From: Geminocystis herdmanii PCC 6308
GTDB lineage: Bacteria; Cyanobacteriota; Cyanobacteriia; Cyanobacteriales; Cyanobacteriaceae
DNA: 64,000 nucleotides
Assembly: GCF_000332235.1 (NCBI RefSeq)
Contig: NZ_CM001775.1
Span: forward strand, 3,376,804-3,440,803
Direction: 5' to 3'
The translations under genes were made by a program, and so were the position numbers. Of this stretch, positions 52,216 through 61,420 are shown in pieces; the first letter of the stretch is position 1; every line of letters begins with the position of its first letter. The notes below the pieces were generated by a model. The model had not been told where the DNA came from, did not search any database, and saw only the letters and a program-made list of their open reading frames with translations.

Positions 52216-53235
52216 ATGGATAAATCTCAAATATTTGATCCTAATACAGTTATCCTTTTGGCTAATCGTCGTCAAAAGGTGGATTGGAATGAGTTAACTT
52301 TTGAAGTTAAAAATCAAGAAGCAATTATTCATTTTTCCCCTCAGTTGGGCAGAGGATATAATCGTCAAATTAGTTTAAGAGGGGGGTTAACCATCGAAAT
52401 TATTGAGGCACAGTTGAAAGAAACTATGTACTTAGAGCGTAAACATGAAAGTATTTTCCCTCTAACATCACATTTTTATCTTTCAGGAATGTCTGCTGTC
52501 AAAACTTTTAATACATCTGAAATTCAACCCAATTATACTGAATCTACGGGTAAAAATTATCTTTACCATTTACCCGATTTAATGGAAATAGAAAAATGGT
52601 CTTGTAATACACCTATTAAGGTAATCAGTATTTATGCACCAGTGGACTATTTTCAAGGTTTTTACACAGGAGAAAAAACAAATTCTCATCCTATTTTTAA
52701 CTTAATTAATGGCGATCGAACTTCTAAATTTCATTTACCATTAGGAAGAAATAATCCTGAAATATTAAGAGCATTATCTCAAATTTATCAATGTCCTTAT
52801 CATGGTTTAACGAAGCAATTATATTTAGAAAGTAAAGCCTTAGAATTATTTGCTTTACAATTCAGTAGTGTTGATTCATCAATACTTAATCCTCAACAAT
52901 TAAGTCTCAAAAAAGATGACCTCGATCGAGTAGAATATGCGAAACATATTTTAATTAAATCTTCTCTTAATCCCCCTTCTATCAAAGAATTAGCGAGAAA
53001 GGTGGGATTGAACGATCGTAAATTAAAACAGGGATTTAAACAACTATTCGGTACAACAGTCTTTGGTTACTTGTATAATTATCGCATGGAACAAGCCCAA
53101 GAATTACTAAGAGATTCTAATTTAACTATAGCCCAAATAGCCCATAGAGTGGGCTATTCCAACCCTGAAGCCTTTAGCACCGCATTTAGGCGTAAATTTG
53201 CTCAAAGTCCAAAAAACTATCAATTAAGCAAGTGA
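52216..53235 (+). CDS. AraC/PchR-type transcriptional regulator 2
   Basis: 339 residues from the ATG at 52216 (MDKSQIFDPNTVILL). The C-terminal AraC domain has PSIKELARKVGLNDRKLKQGF, LTIAQIAHRVGYSNPEAFSTAF and RRKFAQSPKNYQ. CPYHGLTKQLYLESKALELF is shared with regulator 1 at 43385. The remaining N-terminal part is a PchR-like sensing domain. It follows tonB by 77 bases and precedes the second receptor, the expected position for its regulator. Confidence 0.9.
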   Translation: MDKSQIFDPNTVILLANRRQKVDWNELTFEVKNQEAIIHFSPQLGRGYNRQISLRGGLTIEIIEAQLKETMYLERKHESIFPLTSHFYLSGMSAVKTFNTSEIQPNYTESTGKNYLYHLPDLMEIEKWSCNTPIKVISIYAPVDYFQGFYTGEKTNSHPIFNLINGDRTSKFHLPLGRNNPEILRALSQIYQCPYHGLTKQLYLESKALELFALQFSSVDSSILNPQQLSLKKDDLDRVEYAKHILIKSSLNPPSIKELARKVGLNDRKLKQGFKQLFGTTVFGYLYNYRMEQAQELLRDSNLTIAQIAHRVGYSNPEAFSTAFRRKFAQSPKNYQLSK

Positions 53236-53296
53236 AAAATCAATCGAAAATTGAGAATAGTGTTAAGGGGTTTTACGATTATTCAGCAATCCCCAC

Positions 53297-53623
53297 TTAC
53301 TCTAAATCCAAAGGATTGAAATCAAGATTCGACTTACCGCCATGACGTACAGATAAAATATGAACTAAATCACCGTCAATCATAAAAATAATTCGATAAC
53401 GATTAGTATTTTTACCATAAATTAGCTGTCTAATCTTCTCCATAAAATCATTATTTTCCCTTGCTAAAGCACAACGTAAAGGTTTTTCTTGCAAAGTGGC
53501 AATGGTGTTCATTAAACCACGAAACCACGAATCAGCATAATTGCGATCATATTTTTTCTGCCACAAATAAATTGACTCAATTTCGCCTTTAGCATAGGCT
53601 GTTAACTTAACTTGGTATGTCAT
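53297..53623 (-). CDS. ParE/RelE-family toxin
   Basis: A 108-residue RelE/ParE toxin: VKLTAYAKGEIESIYLWQKK at the start, IRQLIYGKNTNRYRIIFMID in the core and LVHILSVRHGGKSNL at the C-terminus. The GK...YRI and VRHG motifs are typical of ParE. It overlaps the upstream antitoxin gene by 17 bases. Appears intact. Confidence 0.85.
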   Translation of the reverse strand: MTYQVKLTAYAKGEIESIYLWQKKYDRNYADSWFRGLMNTIATLQEKPLRCALARENNDFMEKIRQLIYGKNTNRYRIIFMIDGDLVHILSVRHGGKSNLDFNPLDLE

Positions 53624-53897
53624 GTTTTATTTCCATCTCTTTCATAAAATCGTCCAAAGATTGAGTATTACCTTGTTTCACATCAGCTAAACCCCTTTGA
53701 ATCCCTAAAATTGTCTCAAGGCGATCAATTCTATCTAATAATTGTTGATAGGATATAGCGTCTTGTACGACTATTTCTGCCTTGCCATTTACGGTTAAAA
53801 TCATCGGGCTACCGCTTTGCTTCATTTGACTGATTAAATCATTCGTATTACGCTTAAATGTAGAAAGAGATTGAATATCTCGACTTAGATTAATCAT
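53607..53897 (-). CDS. Phd/YefM-family antitoxin
   Basis: 96 residues, with LSTFKRNTNDLISQMKQSGSPMILTVNGKAEIVVQDAISYQQLLD, the Phd/YefM DNA-binding fold. The acidic tail DFMKEMEIKHDI would bind the ParE partner that overlaps it. The pair lies between regulator 2 and receptor 2, interrupting the siderophore cluster. Confidence 0.85.
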   Translation of the reverse strand: MINLSRDIQSLSTFKRNTNDLISQMKQSGSPMILTVNGKAEIVVQDAISYQQLLDRIDRLETILGIQRGLADVKQGNTQSLDDFMKEMEIKHDIPS

Positions 53898-54012
53898 GAG
53901 TAATAATTTTACATTAAATTTACATCTAATTTAGCACACAAAGATTAATGTAAACAAAAACCAACAATACTTTTTTTGAAATTTTGAGATTAAATTTCTA
54001 TCATATTTCTTG

Positions 54013-54053
54013 AAAAAGTCCGTTTCACAAAGAAAAAAGTCCGTTTCACAAAG
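54013..54053 (+). promoter_or_regulatory. Tandem operator before receptor 2 (AraC-type boxes)
   Basis: AAAAAGTCCGTTTCACAAAG occurs twice, perfectly, at 54013-54032 and 54034-54053, 21 bases apart. That is two helical turns, the usual spacing of paired AraC-family half-sites. The core AAAAGTCCGTTT also occurs, as AAAACTCCGTTT, in the receptor-1 upstream region. The second box ends 84 bases before the receptor ATG. Confidence 0.75.
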
Positions 54054-54137
54054 ATTAGTATTTCTTCCATCTCTTATCATTGACTCACTTAATAGTAAAT
54101 ATTTTCATTAATTATGAAAAGTGAGGAGCAAAAATAA

Positions 54138-56633
54138 ATGAAGAAAATCAGGCAAAATCTATCGCTGACTGTCTTAACTTTAGGTTTTTTATGTCCATCG
54201 GTGTTAGCCCAAGAATCACAGATTATTGAGCAAAATATTATCAATAACTCACCGGCAGAAACGGCACAAGTCAATATTATTGAGATTACCAATATTAAAG
54301 TAATTCCCACGGAAGAAGGCATTAATCTTTTATTGCAAACCAATCAACAATTATCCTCTCCTGAAATTTCTATAACAGAAAACGCCCTTATTGCCGATAT
54401 TCCTAATGTGGTGCTGAATCTTGCTACTGGAGAGGAATTTTTGCTTAGTAATCCCGTAGAAGGTATCCCTTTAATTAATGTGGTTAATTTGCCCGATAAT
54501 CGAGTTAGAGTAACTATTACAGGCACGAACGCTCCCCCGATCGTGGACATTCAAACAAGCCCTTTGGAGACGATTTTAACGGCAAAACAAGGCACATCTA
54601 CAGCACAGACAGAGAGTTCGATCGAAATCATCGCTACAGGAGAAGCACCCCAAGAAAATAATTATTTTGTGCCTTCTGCCACCAGCGCAACTCGTACGGA
54701 TACCCTAATTCTGGATACACCTCAATCCATTCAAGTTGTACCCCAACAAATATTAAGAGATCAACAAGTGATTAGGGTAGATGAAGCCTTGCGTAACGTT
54801 AGTGGTGTAATAGGTAATTTGAATCCCTTTGGGGTAGCGAGTAGGTTAACCATTAGAGGTTTTACCACAGATAACTTTACTGGGGGGGCGGTTTTTCGAG
54901 ATGGTTTTAGAATTAATAACAATTTCGGTTCTCAGGAAACTGCTAACGTAGAGAGAATCGAAGTATTAAAAGGACCTTCTTCCGTGCTTTATGGACAAAA
55001 CGATCCGGGGGGTATTATTAATTTAGTGACAAAACGTCCATTAGCTGATCCTTTCTTAGAAGCTAAATTTCAACTGGGTAGTTATGGTTTAGTACGTCCT
55101 CAATTCGATCTCAATGTACCATTAACAGAAGATAAAAGCCTATTATCTCGTTTAAATTTTGCCTATCAGAATGGTAAGACTTTTCGAGACTTTGACACGG
55201 ATACAAAAAAAATATTTATAGCTCCCGTTTTAACGGCTAATATCGGAGAAAAAACGAAATTCTCAGTCTTAATGGAATATTTAGACGAAGATTATTCCTT
55301 TGATTTAGGTTTAGTTGCTCAAGGAAATAAAATTGTTTCTGTACCCCGTGAAAGGATTATCAACGAACCCAATGACGTAGCTACCAATGAATCTATTACC
55401 GTTGGTTATGATTTTGAACACCGATTTAACGATGATTGGAGATTAAATCATGGTTTTCGTTATATGGGGCAAAGCTACAATGTCAATACTGTCTTACCCT
55501 TTAATTTTGACGAAAAAACAGGGGATTTACTACGCTTTTTTGCCCAGAGAAATTATCGTGCTGATGATTATAGTGTTAATACGAGTGTGCTAGGTAAATT
55601 TGAGACAGGAAATGTTAAACATGAGTTACTGACTGGAGTTGATTTGAATTTTAATCGTCTCGATGATCAAGGTACAAAAATAGATATTTCTAAACCAACG
55701 CCCATTAATATATTTAATCCCATTTATGGATTAGTTCGCCGTCCAGATTTAACTAATGTTCCTATTTTTCCGCCCTTTAATACGGAATATGATCAAGTGG
55801 GAGTATTTTTACAAGATCAAATTTCCTTTGGTGAACAGTTTATCTTATTGGCTAGTTTGCGTTATGATGACGTTACTTTTCGGAATACTGCTCAAAATAC
55901 TAGCCAGTCCAATAATAACTGGAGTCCGAGAATTGGGGTAGTTTATAAACCCATTGAAACGGTGTCGATTTATGGCAATTATTCTCAATCTTTTAAACCT
56001 AACTTGGGGCAGACTGCTAATGGTGATACCCTTGAACCAGAGAGGGCGGAAGGTTTTGAATTTGGAGTAAAAGCGGAGTTTTTAGAGGGAAAATTATTAG
56101 CCACATTAGCTTATTTTGATATAAGTAAGAGAAATGTAGCCACCAGTGATCCTGATAATGCTTTTTTCTCAGTGACGACAGGGGAGCAACGTAGTAATGG
56201 TATTGAGTTTGATATTGTGGGGGAAATATTGCCCGGATGGAATATTATCGCTAATTATGCTTATACGAATGCCAGAGTTACTAATGATAATACTATTCCC
56301 ATCGGTAATCGTTTGTTTAATGCTCCTTATAATAGTGCCGGATTGTGGACTACCTATCAAATTCAAGAGGGAGATTTGGAGGGTTTAGGTTTAGGTTTAG
56401 GTTTTAATTATGTGGGCGATCGCGCTGGAGATTTAGCCAATAGTTTTGAGATTGATAGTTATTTTGTGACAAATATGGCGATTTTTTACGAGAAAAATGA
56501 TTGGCGTGTGGGTTTAAATTTTAATAATATATTTAATGCAGAATATATTAGCAGTACCAACAATTCCCGTCTATTTGGTAATTCTCCGGGGCAACCTTTT
56601 TCTGTAATTGGAGCATTTTCGGTTAAGTTTTAA
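54138..56633 (+). CDS. TonB-dependent siderophore receptor 2 with AMIN domain
   Basis: 831 residues. The signal peptide ends near VLAQESQ. Residues 50-150 form an AMIN domain (ITNIKVIPTEEGINLLLQT). The plug has LDTPQSIQVVPQQILRDQQV, GAVFRDGFRINN and ERIEVLKGPSSVLYGQNDPG. The barrel ends GQPFSVIGAFSVKF. It resembles receptor 1 throughout, suggesting divergence after duplication and probably a different siderophore. GAGGAGC lies before its ATG. It is followed on the same strand by a binding-protein gene. Confidence 0.95.
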   Translation: MKKIRQNLSLTVLTLGFLCPSVLAQESQIIEQNIINNSPAETAQVNIIEITNIKVIPTEEGINLLLQTNQQLSSPEISITENALIADIPNVVLNLATGEEFLLSNPVEGIPLINVVNLPDNRVRVTITGTNAPPIVDIQTSPLETILTAKQGTSTAQTESSIEIIATGEAPQENNYFVPSATSATRTDTLILDTPQSIQVVPQQILRDQQVIRVDEALRNVSGVIGNLNPFGVASRLTIRGFTTDNFTGGAVFRDGFRINNNFGSQETANVERIEVLKGPSSVLYGQNDPGGIINLVTKRPLADPFLEAKFQLGSYGLVRPQFDLNVPLTEDKSLLSRLNFAYQNGKTFRDFDTDTKKIFIAPVLTANIGEKTKFSVLMEYLDEDYSFDLGLVAQGNKIVSVPRERIINEPNDVATNESITVGYDFEHRFNDDWRLNHGFRYMGQSYNVNTVLPFNFDEKTGDLLRFFAQRNYRADDYSVNTSVLGKFETGNVKHELLTGVDLNFNRLDDQGTKIDISKPTPINIFNPIYGLVRRPDLTNVPIFPPFNTEYDQVGVFLQDQISFGEQFILLASLRYDDVTFRNTAQNTSQSNNNWSPRIGVVYKPIETVSIYGNYSQSFKPNLGQTANGDTLEPERAEGFEFGVKAEFLEGKLLATLAYFDISKRNVATSDPDNAFFSVTTGEQRSNGIEFDIVGEILPGWNIIANYAYTNARVTNDNTIPIGNRLFNAPYNSAGLWTTYQIQEGDLEGLGLGLGFNYVGDRAGDLANSFEIDSYFVTNMAIFYEKNDWRVGLNFNNIFNAEYISSTNNSRLFGNSPGQPFSVIGAFSVKF

Positions 56634-56729
56634 GATGTTTTTAATAGGTTCGATCGTCTAATTTTTTAGAAAAAATTTTGTTGGATTACGCTGTGGCTAA
56701 TCCAACCTACTAATAGATTAAGTAATTAT

Positions 56730-57761
56730 ATGAAAAATTTTAACTATTTTCTACTAATAATAATTAGTTTTTTTTTGATTTCTTGTAATAAAAATATTGA
56801 GATTTCTAACTCTAACAATAATAATGATAATGATAATTGTCGTGAAGTTAGTCATAAAATAGGGAAAACGAAAGTATGTGGCGAACCTAAACGCATTATA
56901 GCACTTGGTCCTAATGTTTTAGAGCATCTTTTAGCCTTAGAAATTCAACCTGTAGCATTCGCAGATCAAGTTAATTTTTCTAGTCAAGATTATACGAATC
57001 CTGTTCAACAAATTCCCTATTTAGGAAAGTATCTCAATGAATCGATGACGAATGTAGGACTTGCTTATAGTCCTAATTTGGAAAGTATTTTAAAGATGAA
57101 ACCTGATTTAATTTTAGGCATTGAAAGTAATAATGCCCAACAATACAAAACTTTATCAAAAATTGCTCCCACTGTTTTGGTAAATTGGGCTGATGGGGAA
57201 GAAAGTATGAGGGCGATCGCACAGGCGTTTAACAGTGAAATGGAAGCGGAGAAAGTATTACAGACAACGAAAGCCAAAATAACGGAAGCAAAAACAGAAT
57301 TTACTCCCATTGTCGAGAAATATCCAAAAGTGCTTTTACTTCGGGCGACAGGAGTGCAAGAGTTTGTTTCTGATAATTCGAGAGGGTTATGTAGTTCGTT
57401 AGTCAAAGATTTGGGATTTGAATTGGTATCTCCTCAGAAGTCAAATTCATCACCATCGGATAGTTTTACCACGATTTCATTGGAAGTATTACCACAATTA
57501 GAGGAAGCGGATTTAATTATCTTGCTAGGTTATGACTTTACTCAATTAGAGACTCTGACAGATATGAATAATTTTGGGCAACATCAGGTGACAAAATTAC
57601 AAAAAGAATGGTCAAAAAATGAGATTGCGCAATCTTTATCAGCGAGTAAAGAAGGAAAAGTTTATTATATTCCTGCTTATTTATGTTTCGGTTTAACAGG
57701 TGCGATCGGCACAGAATTATACCTTAACGAGCTTAAAAAACAACTACTACCGACATTATAA
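56730..57761 (+). CDS. Siderophore-binding lipoprotein 2 (FecB-like)
   Basis: A 343-residue periplasmic binding protein with a lipobox LISCNKN (Cys near residue 19) and an Asn/Ser-rich linker. EPKRIIALGPNVLEHLLAL, ESILKMKPDLILGIESN and VHYIP-like GKVYYIPAYLCFG are typical. It would serve receptor 2. It lies 96 bases after that receptor on the same strand and eight bases before the decayed MFS gene. Confidence 0.92.
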   Translation: MKNFNYFLLIIISFFLISCNKNIEISNSNNNNDNDNCREVSHKIGKTKVCGEPKRIIALGPNVLEHLLALEIQPVAFADQVNFSSQDYTNPVQQIPYLGKYLNESMTNVGLAYSPNLESILKMKPDLILGIESNNAQQYKTLSKIAPTVLVNWADGEESMRAIAQAFNSEMEAEKVLQTTKAKITEAKTEFTPIVEKYPKVLLLRATGVQEFVSDNSRGLCSSLVKDLGFELVSPQKSNSSPSDSFTTISLEVLPQLEEADLIILLGYDFTQLETLTDMNNFGQHQVTKLQKEWSKNEIAQSLSASKEGKVYYIPAYLCFGLTGAIGTELYLNELKKQLLPTL

Positions 57762-57769
57762 CCCTTTGC

Positions 57770-58826
57770 GTGAGATATTTTTTAATTAATGTGAAAACCT
57801 TTATTATTCTTTGGTTTGGGCAATTATTTTCCTCAGTGGGTAGTGGAATGACTTATTTTACCCTAACTCTGTGGGTATGGCAAAAAACCGAATCAGCCAC
57901 CGCCATCGTACTTATCCTTGTCTTTTATCAATTACCCCAAGTTATCATTACCCCTTTAACCGGTATTTTAATCGATCGAATTTCCCGAAAACAACTATTA
58001 ATTATTAGTGATACAGGTTCAGCTTTTTGTACTCTTTCCGTGGGGATTCTTGCCTTTTTGGGGATTTTGCAAGTATGGCATATTTATCTTATTGCTTCGA
58101 TTATTGGTTGCTTTGGTAACATTCAATCCCTTACCTACTCTACTCTTATACCCTTGATTTTGCCCGAAAAACATTATACTCGTGCCAGTAGTATGGGTTC
58201 GATGGTGGCTTATGGTGCAGGAATTATCTCTCCGGCTTTGGCAGGTGTTTTATTTCCGATGATAGGTCTATTGGGTATTACCTTAATCGATATGATAACA
58301 TTTTCGATCGCATTTTTTTCTATCCTGATTATTCATATTCCCCATAGTATCAAACAAGATCAAGAAAAAGTAGATCATATTCATAACTTAACCTTTGGAT
58401 TCCGCTATATTTACTCCCATCCTGAATTGCTATCAATGGTGATTGTCATATCTTTATTTCGGTTTTTTGGGTACGGGTTTCAGTATGTTAATTTTAGCTT
58501 TGATTTCGATTCCTAGTTTGTGGATTGTACTTCGATTTACATGGTTATTTCAGCACCCTTTGATGATTAGTTCTTATATGGCAATATGGTATGCTGAAAT
58601 TCCTCATCATTTACAAGGTAGGGTTTTCGGTGCTGATTATCTCATTGGTATTATCGTTACAACTTTCTCTAGTTTAACCGCAGGAGTGTTGAGCGATCGA
58701 ATTTTTGAACCCTTAATGAAGTCTCAATTTTCCTTAACTTCAGGTAGTGGTATGGCTTTATTGATAGGAATAAGTGCCATGATGATAATTTTAGTTAGCT
58801 GTAAAGTTACAAAATTTCTTGATTAA
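57770..58826 (+). pseudogene. MFS siderophore exporter, internal deletion and frameshift
   Basis: The first frame (57770-58516) encodes six membrane helices of a DHA3-type MFS protein (LWFGQLFSSVGSGMTYFTLT through LLSMVIVISLF). The second frame (to 58826) resumes with LYFGFLGTGFSMLILALISI and carries the C-terminal signature EIPHHLQGRVFGADYLI. The +1 shift is near 58460. The joined protein would be about 350 residues instead of about 430, lacking roughly helices 7-8, so a deletion accompanies the frameshift. The start is a GTG. It probably once exported the siderophore. Confidence 0.85.
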
Positions 58827-59066
58827 TCATAAATTAATTCAATTAGAAATTAAGACTTAAAGCGAAAATCTATATATTAAGTTCCTCAAAAGTTACTATT
58901 TTTGTACCGCAAAACAAGGATTTTGCCTATAACTAAGTCCATGTTTATTGTCATTTTATTTGCTAAAGATTCTTAATTAAGATAACATATAAATTAATCA
59001 TAAAATCAATAAATCAACTCTGCATTAGTCTTAAACATCACATCAAAAAAGCAGAAATTCAGTATT

Positions 59067-60113
59067 ATGAAAGCGAAAAATCTCTTATTCACATCTTTAC
59101 TTAGTGTAATCCTTAGCGAATTTACTATGACATCATTGCCTATTTTTGCTAATACCATTACCCTTCCTGATGGTGGTAAATGCGAAGGTAACGTTTCGGG
59201 GGGTAATCTCAACGGTGAGGGCAAATGTACTTTTAGTAACGGCGATCGCTACGAGGGTAATTTTGTCGAAGGTGAAAAACAAGGTAAAGGCAAATATACC
59301 TTTGCGGATGGTGGTTATTATGAAGGTGAATTTCAAAAAAGTCAATTTGAAGGGCAAGGTATCAGAGTTTTTGCCGAAGGGGATAGATATGAAGGGTTAT
59401 TTAAAAAGGGTAAATTAGAGGGGAAAGGGGTTTATATATCTGCTGAAGGTAGTCGCTATGAGGGAAATTTTGTTAACGGTTTACCCCAAGGGGAAGGTAA
59501 ATTTATCTATAGTAACGGCGACACTTGTGCAGGGATGGTGACGGATGGTAAAATCAACGGCAAGAGCATTTGTACTTACGCCAATGGCGATCGATATGAA
59601 GGGTTATTAGTAGATAATCAACCCCAAGGGGAAGGAATTTATACTTTTGCTGATGGTGGTAGTTATAAAGGCACTTTTCAACAAGGAAGAATAACAGGTA
59701 AAGGTGTCAGAAAATATGCTAGTGGTGATAATTATGAGGGAGAAATCAAAGATGGTATTCCTCACGGCAAGGGTATTTATAAATTTGCCGATGGAGGAGT
59801 GTATGAGGGAGATTTTGACAACGGGAAGCAGGTGGGTAAGGGGATTTATAAATTTGCTAATGGTAATCGTTATGATGGTGAATTTGTCAATGGACAATTT
59901 GAAGGTAAGGGCATTTTTACCTTTGCCAATGGAGATGTCTGTCAAGGCACTTTCAAAAACAATCAGTTAAATGGTAATGTTATCTGTGATTATGCCAACG
60001 GTGATACCTATAAGGGCGAGTTTGCTAATGGTAAGAAAAATGGTAAAGGGGTTTATAATTTTGCCGATGGTACAATAATTGATGGTAATTGGAAAGATGA
60101 TCAACCTATTTAG
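59067..60113 (+). CDS. Secreted MORN-repeat protein
   Basis: 348 residues with a signal peptide (hydrophobic LLFTSLLSVILS, cleavage near FANT) followed by about twelve 23-residue MORN repeats of the type GDRYEGNFVEGEKQGKGKYTF. The repeats form a long beta-hairpin stack that binds membranes or proteins. Two repeats use C in place of Y (GDTCAGMV, GDVCQGTF). No catalytic domain is attached. It is probably periplasmic. Function unknown. Confidence 0.88.
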   Translation: MKAKNLLFTSLLSVILSEFTMTSLPIFANTITLPDGGKCEGNVSGGNLNGEGKCTFSNGDRYEGNFVEGEKQGKGKYTFADGGYYEGEFQKSQFEGQGIRVFAEGDRYEGLFKKGKLEGKGVYISAEGSRYEGNFVNGLPQGEGKFIYSNGDTCAGMVTDGKINGKSICTYANGDRYEGLLVDNQPQGEGIYTFADGGSYKGTFQQGRITGKGVRKYASGDNYEGEIKDGIPHGKGIYKFADGGVYEGDFDNGKQVGKGIYKFANGNRYDGEFVNGQFEGKGIFTFANGDVCQGTFKNNQLNGNVICDYANGDTYKGEFANGKKNGKGVYNFADGTIIDGNWKDDQPI

Positions 60114-60179
60114 GAAATTTAGAATTTAGTGTGAGGATTTAATATTTATAAATCCATCAAAGTCAAGCATTGGGAAAAA

Positions 60180-60339
60180 TGTTGCCATTCTTTATGATGA
60201 TTTTATAATTGACTTAGCTTTAAAAGCTCAATGTAACTTTATCATCAGCTATAATAAAAAGCATCTCAAAAATGTCATAAAACTAGGGATTAATATTTTA
60301 AAACCTAAAGAATTTTTACAATTATTAGGAGAAATTTAA
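60180..60339 (+). pseudogene. PIN-family toxin, C-terminal remnant
   Basis: A frame with no start encodes DDFIIDLALKAQCNFIISYN, then KKHLKNVIKLGINILKPKEFL, the C-terminal end of a COG1569-type PIN toxin (final Asp region, then the H-L...G-I-x-I-L-x-P-x-E-F-L tail). The front two-thirds is gone. It ends two bases before an antitoxin-like gene, so the order toxin-antitoxin would be reversed relative to most pairs, as is usual for this PIN subfamily. Confidence 0.7.
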
Positions 60340-60341
60340 CT

Positions 60342-60572
60342 ATGATTATTAATGCTCAAATTTCAGATTCTTTGTATGAAAAAATAAAGAATATATCTAG
60401 CCAAGAAAATATGTCTATAGATGAGTTAGTTAATATTGCTTTATCTAATCAATTATGCTATATGGATAAAAATTTTCTAGCAGAAAGAGCAAAAAAAGGT
60501 AGTTGGGAAGATTTACAAAATGTACTTACTAAAGTTTCAGAGCAAGAACCAGAGGAGTTCGATCGAATCTAA
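60342..60572 (+). CDS. Ribbon-helix-helix antitoxin (HicB/CopG-like)
   Basis: A 76-residue protein: MIINAQISDSLYEKIKNISS and SIDELVNIALSNQL form a ribbon-helix-helix fold. The tail WEDLQNVLTKVSEQEPEEFDRI is common to cyanobacterial antitoxins following COG1569 PIN toxins. The toxin upstream is only a remnant. Its last bases overlap the end of the opposing Fic gene. Confidence 0.75.
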   Translation: MIINAQISDSLYEKIKNISSQENMSIDELVNIALSNQLCYMDKNFLAERAKKGSWEDLQNVLTKVSEQEPEEFDRI

Positions 60573-61174
60573 ACCTCCTCCGTTTTGAATTGACTATAAC
60601 CCTCATAGAAATAACTCACATCAATGCCCTTCATAAAGATAACACGGTCATTTATCTTGTCAGTGAGAGCTTGTTGTAGTAAAACTTTGATTTCAACGTC
60701 TTTAACTACACTGCGTTGCATAGCAGAAAGATAATCCTCTTTATCCACCAAATTCCAGTGAATAACCTGTTTTATGGCGGTTTTCAGCATGACATCAAGC
60801 CAAATACGGGAAGCTCGTCCGTTGCCCTCACGGAAGGGGTGGGCGATATTCATTTCTACATACTTTTCAATAATTTCGTCAAAACTACCGTGAGCCATAT
60901 TGTCGATATGCTTGAGGGATTGTTCTAAATACATCACAGGAGCAAAACGAAAATTGCCCTTAGCAATATTCACCTTACGGATTTGTCCGGCAAAATCATA
61001 AACATCGCCAAATAAATAGCCATGAATGAAAGCAAGTCCTGCAAATGTGCCAACCTCTACCTTAGTAATATCCCCAGAGTCAAATAGTTGTTTAGCCTTT
61101 GGTTTACTGATTTTTTCCTCAGCTTTTGCCAACTCAACCTGATTAGTGATGTTTAGTTTATTGGTTAATGTCAT
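60569..61174 (-). CDS. Fic/DOC-family protein
   Basis: A 201-residue Fic-domain AMP-transferase-like protein. The active-site loop is HPFREGNGRASRIW (HxFx[D/E]GNGR) near residues 112-125. KQLFDSGDITKVEVGTFAGL and FIHGYLFGDVYDFAGQIRKV match the E. coli Fic type. No autoinhibitory (S/T)xxxE(G/N) helix was clearly found, so inhibition may come from a separate small protein. It sits three bases after a DUF2283 gene on the same strand. Confidence 0.88.
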   Translation of the reverse strand: MTLTNKLNITNQVELAKAEEKISKPKAKQLFDSGDITKVEVGTFAGLAFIHGYLFGDVYDFAGQIRKVNIAKGNFRFAPVMYLEQSLKHIDNMAHGSFDEIIEKYVEMNIAHPFREGNGRASRIWLDVMLKTAIKQVIHWNLVDKEDYLSAMQRSVVKDVEIKVLLQQALTDKINDRVIFMKGIDVSYFYEGYSQFKTEEV

Positions 61175-61177
61175 AAA

Positions 61178-61420
61178 TTAACATAATATATGTTCTTTCA
61201 GCAGTGCCATATCATCTTTAGAAATAATGGATTTTAACTTTCTTATTGCCCCAATAGTGATATTATGCAACCCCAAAAACTCTAATCCAACAACATTATT
61301 ATTCTCATCATAATCCACTACAATCCCTTTAGATATTTCTTCCGATTCTAATACTGCCTCATTTTTTAGCTGAAAATAGATAGCATCCACTTCAGGATCA
61401 TACTCACTTATAGAAATCAT
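61178..61420 (-). CDS. DUF2283 protein
   Basis: An 80-residue protein with SEYDPEVDAIYFQLKNEAVLESEEISKGIVVDYDENNNVVGLEFLG, the clear DUF2283 signature. DUF2283 proteins are usually paired with DUF4258 proteins as putative antitoxin and toxin. The DUF4258 remnant lies immediately upstream and overlaps it. It is followed three bases later by the Fic gene, so Fic may be cotranscribed. Confidence 0.85.
   Translation of the reverse strand: MISISEYDPEVDAIYFQLKNEAVLESEEISKGIVVDYDENNNVVGLEFLGLHNITIGAIRKLKSIISKDDMALLKEHILC

Noticed and set aside
53941-54137. The doubled AAAAAGTCCGTTTCACAAAG as a CRISPR-like array
   Set aside because: Only two units with no spacer-length gap between them; position and a related motif at the other receptor fit an operator better.
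59133-59970. Several other-frame ORFs in the MORN gene
   Set aside because: The repeat structure of the MORN gene keeps other frames open; they show no independent signals.
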